This document shows, piece by piece, positions 62,483 to 64,000 of a DNA stretch of 64,000 nucleotides; the first letter of the stretch is position 1; each line of letters opens with the position of its first letter. Source of the DNA: Curtobacterium sp. MCBD17_035 (GTDB taxonomy: Bacteria > Actinomycetota > Actinomycetes > Actinomycetales > Microbacteriaceae); the NCBI RefSeq assembly GCF_003234815.2, contig NZ_CP126279.1:2170001-2234000 (forward strand), given 5' to 3'. The notes under the pieces were generated by a model. It had not been told where the DNA came from. It worked only from the letters and a program-made list of their open reading frames with translations, and searched no databases. A program made the position numbers and the translations under genes.

Positions 62483-63625
62483 ATGACCACCCTCCGCGTG
62501 ATCGTCGACCAGATCGTGGCCCCGGTGCCGGGCGGGATCGGGCGGTACGCCGAGGAACTGACGCGGGAACTCATCGCCACCGCACCGGCGGGCTGCGACG
62601 TCGAGGGCATCGTGTCGGCCGTCGACGCCGGGGACCTGGCGCACATCCGGACGCTCCTGCCGGGCCTGGCGGACCTCGAGCGCCTGTCGCTGCCCCGCCG
62701 CGAGCTCTCGCTCGCCTGGCAGGGCGGGTTCGCCCACGGCGCCAGCCGCGGGATGGTGCACGCGCCGAGCGTGCTCGCCCCGTTGGTCAAGCACGACCGT
62801 GGTCTGGAGCCGGGCCGGCAGACGGTCGTCACGGTGCACGACGTCGTGCCGTGGACCCACCCCGAGACCCTGACGCCCCGCGGTGTCCACTTCCACAAGG
62901 CGATGGTGAAGCGCGCGTACAAGTACGCGGACGCCGTCGTGGTGCCCACGCACGCGGTCGCGGCCGAGCTCAACGAGATCCACCGGTTCGAGGACCGCCT
63001 CCGCGTGATCGGTGGAGCGCCGAGCGGGCGACTCCGGGTCCCGGTCGACGCCGACGTGCGGGCCGAGCGCCTGGGCCTCCCGGAACGGTACGTGCTCGCG
63101 GTGGGGACGCTCGAACCGCGCAAGGGCCTCGGGCACCTCATCGCGGCGATGGCGCGCCCCGATGCTCCCGCCGACCTCCCGCTCGTCATCAGCGGTCCGG
63201 ACGGCTGGGGCGACGTCGACGTGGCCGGCACGGCCGCCGCCGCGGGCCTCGCCCCGGACCGCGTCAAGGTCCTCGGACGGATCGAGGACGCCGACCTCGC
63301 GGTCGTCTACGCCCGCGCGTCGGTGTTCGTGTTCCCGAGCCTGGCCGAGGGCTTCGGCCTGCCCGTGATCGAGGCGATGAGCCTCGGCACGCCGGTCATC
63401 CACTCGGACGCGCCGGCCGTGCGCGAGGTCGCCGCGGACGCCGCGGTCGTGGTCGACACGAACCCCATCGAGACGTACCCGGAACGGCTCGCCCACGCGA
63501 TCTTCCAGGTCGTCGGCGACCAGGCGCTCGCCGCGCAGCTCCGGGTCGCCGGTCCCGACCGCGCGCGCATGTTCGATTGGCGCGACTCGGCCGCCGAGGT
63601 CTGGCACCTGCACGCCGACCTCTGA
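62483..63625 (+). CDS. GT4 mannosyltransferase-like glycosyltransferase
   Basis: 380 residues from the ATG at 62483; AGGAG is thirteen bases upstream. N-terminal APVPGGIGRYAEELTREL is the acceptor-side glycine-rich loop; VLAVGTLEPRKGLGHLI and PSLAEGFGLPVIEAMSLG are the GT4 donor site with the E-x7-E pair. It resembles the GT4 at 44040 (mannosyltransferase-like). It is the last gene of the glycan region, convergent with purE. Confidence 0.9.
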   Translation: MTTLRVIVDQIVAPVPGGIGRYAEELTRELIATAPAGCDVEGIVSAVDAGDLAHIRTLLPGLADLERLSLPRRELSLAWQGGFAHGASRGMVHAPSVLAPLVKHDRGLEPGRQTVVTVHDVVPWTHPETLTPRGVHFHKAMVKRAYKYADAVVVPTHAVAAELNEIHRFEDRLRVIGGAPSGRLRVPVDADVRAERLGLPERYVLAVGTLEPRKGLGHLIAAMARPDAPADLPLVISGPDGWGDVDVAGTAAAAGLAPDRVKVLGRIEDADLAVVYARASVFVFPSLAEGFGLPVIEAMSLGTPVIHSDAPAVREVAADAAVVVDTNPIETYPERLAHAIFQVVGDQALAAQLRVAGPDRARMFDWRDSAAEVWHLHADL

Positions 63626-63696
63626 GCGGCACGCGCGGGAGGCCCGTCACCGGACTCGCCGCGTCGCCCGGGACGCCGTGGTCGGCCCGGCACCCC

Positions 63697-64000
63697 TCAG
63701 AGCTGCGCGCGGAGCGCTGCCGCCTTCTGCTCGACGAGGTCCTCGAGTCCCGCGGCGTAGTCGGCCAGACGCGCCGAGACGGCGGCGTCGGCGGAGCCGA
63801 TGATGCGGGCCGCGAGGAGCCCCGCGTTGGCCGCGCCGTTGATCGAGACGGTCGCCACGGGTACTCCCGCGGGCATCTGCACGATCGACAGCAGTGAGTC
63901 GAGGCCGTCGAGCCGCGCGAGCTGCACGGGGACGCCGATGACGGGCAGCGTCGTCACGGCGGCGAGCATGCCGGGGAGGTGCGCCGCACCACCCGCGCCG
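63697..64000 (-). CDS. purE: N5-carboxyaminoimidazole ribonucleotide mutase, 5' end cut by window edge
   Basis: The visible 101 residues are the C-terminal part of class I PurE: a [16 protein letters not shown] segment at the window edge, LPVIGVPVQ and [18 protein letters not shown], with the A-N-A-G-L-L-A-A-R motif. The enzyme converts N5-CAIR to CAIR in purine synthesis. The N-terminus with the catalytic Ser/His lies beyond 64000. It marks the return to housekeeping genes. Confidence 0.95.
   Translation of the reverse strand, partial: GAGGAAHLPGMLAAVTTLPVIGVPVQLARLDGLDSLLSIVQMPAGVPVATVSINGAANAGLLAARIIGSADAAVSARLADYAAGLEDLVEQKAAALRAQL

Overview
The window is one continuous stretch of very GC-rich chromosome with dense, mostly co-oriented gene blocks, frequent GTG and TTG starts and many ATGA/GTGA overlaps. 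The gene content (MtrA-MtrB-LpqB, two WhiB proteins, a PdtaS-type kinase, an Rv3235-like protein beside SecA, DUF3499 beside its metallopeptidase-like partner) points to an actinobacterium. The lack of mycolic-acid genes and the general make-up suggest Microbacteriaceae, possibly Curtobacterium. That placement is inference from gene content only. No prophage, insertion sequence, CRISPR array or plasmid function was seen.

Positions 1-10,800 hold mixed housekeeping and signalling genes: a truncated FAD amine oxidase, a coupled GH13/GH114 glycosidase pair, a NarL-type two-component system whose kinase is interrupted by in-frame repeats, a small SHOCT protein, a MarR regulator, tRNA-Lys(CTT), a Bcp peroxiredoxin, WhiB1 and the PdtaS kinase. 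Positions 10,937-26,750 are a conserved actinobacterial core: secA, hpf, comF-like, the mtrA-mtrB-lpqB operon, ahcY, DUF3499 and its partner, a secreted DUF5719 protein translationally coupled to a GT2/multi-membrane-span protein, and whiB2, which has a well-formed promoter overlapped by an inverted repeat.

From about 26,900 to 63,600 almost every gene serves cell-surface glycan assembly. Sugar supply is covered by galE, manA and rmlA, rmlB, rmlC and rmlD. Polyprenyl-phosphate sugar donors are probably made by the GT2 enzymes at 32,039 and 50,890. Glycosyltransferases of the GT2, GT4 and GT-C types build chains, a Wzm/Wzt-type ABC transporter with a carbohydrate-binding tail exports them, and two O-antigen-ligase-like proteins may polymerise or transfer them. 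A secreted protein with four roughly 104-residue repeats in an A-B-A-B pattern lies in the middle. Three DUF2142-like membrane proteins (51,821, 53,371, 56,688) are clear paralogues, with a more distant relative at 47,318. The window ends in a truncated purE.

No gene-free stretch exceeds 300 bases. The longer gaps hold terminator-like hairpins, short tandem repeats or candidate -10 elements of the TANNNT form, several placed so that the transcript would start at or next to the start codon. The least understood parts are the repeat protein at 35,763, the paralogous membrane proteins, and the repeat-interrupted kinase at 4,141.
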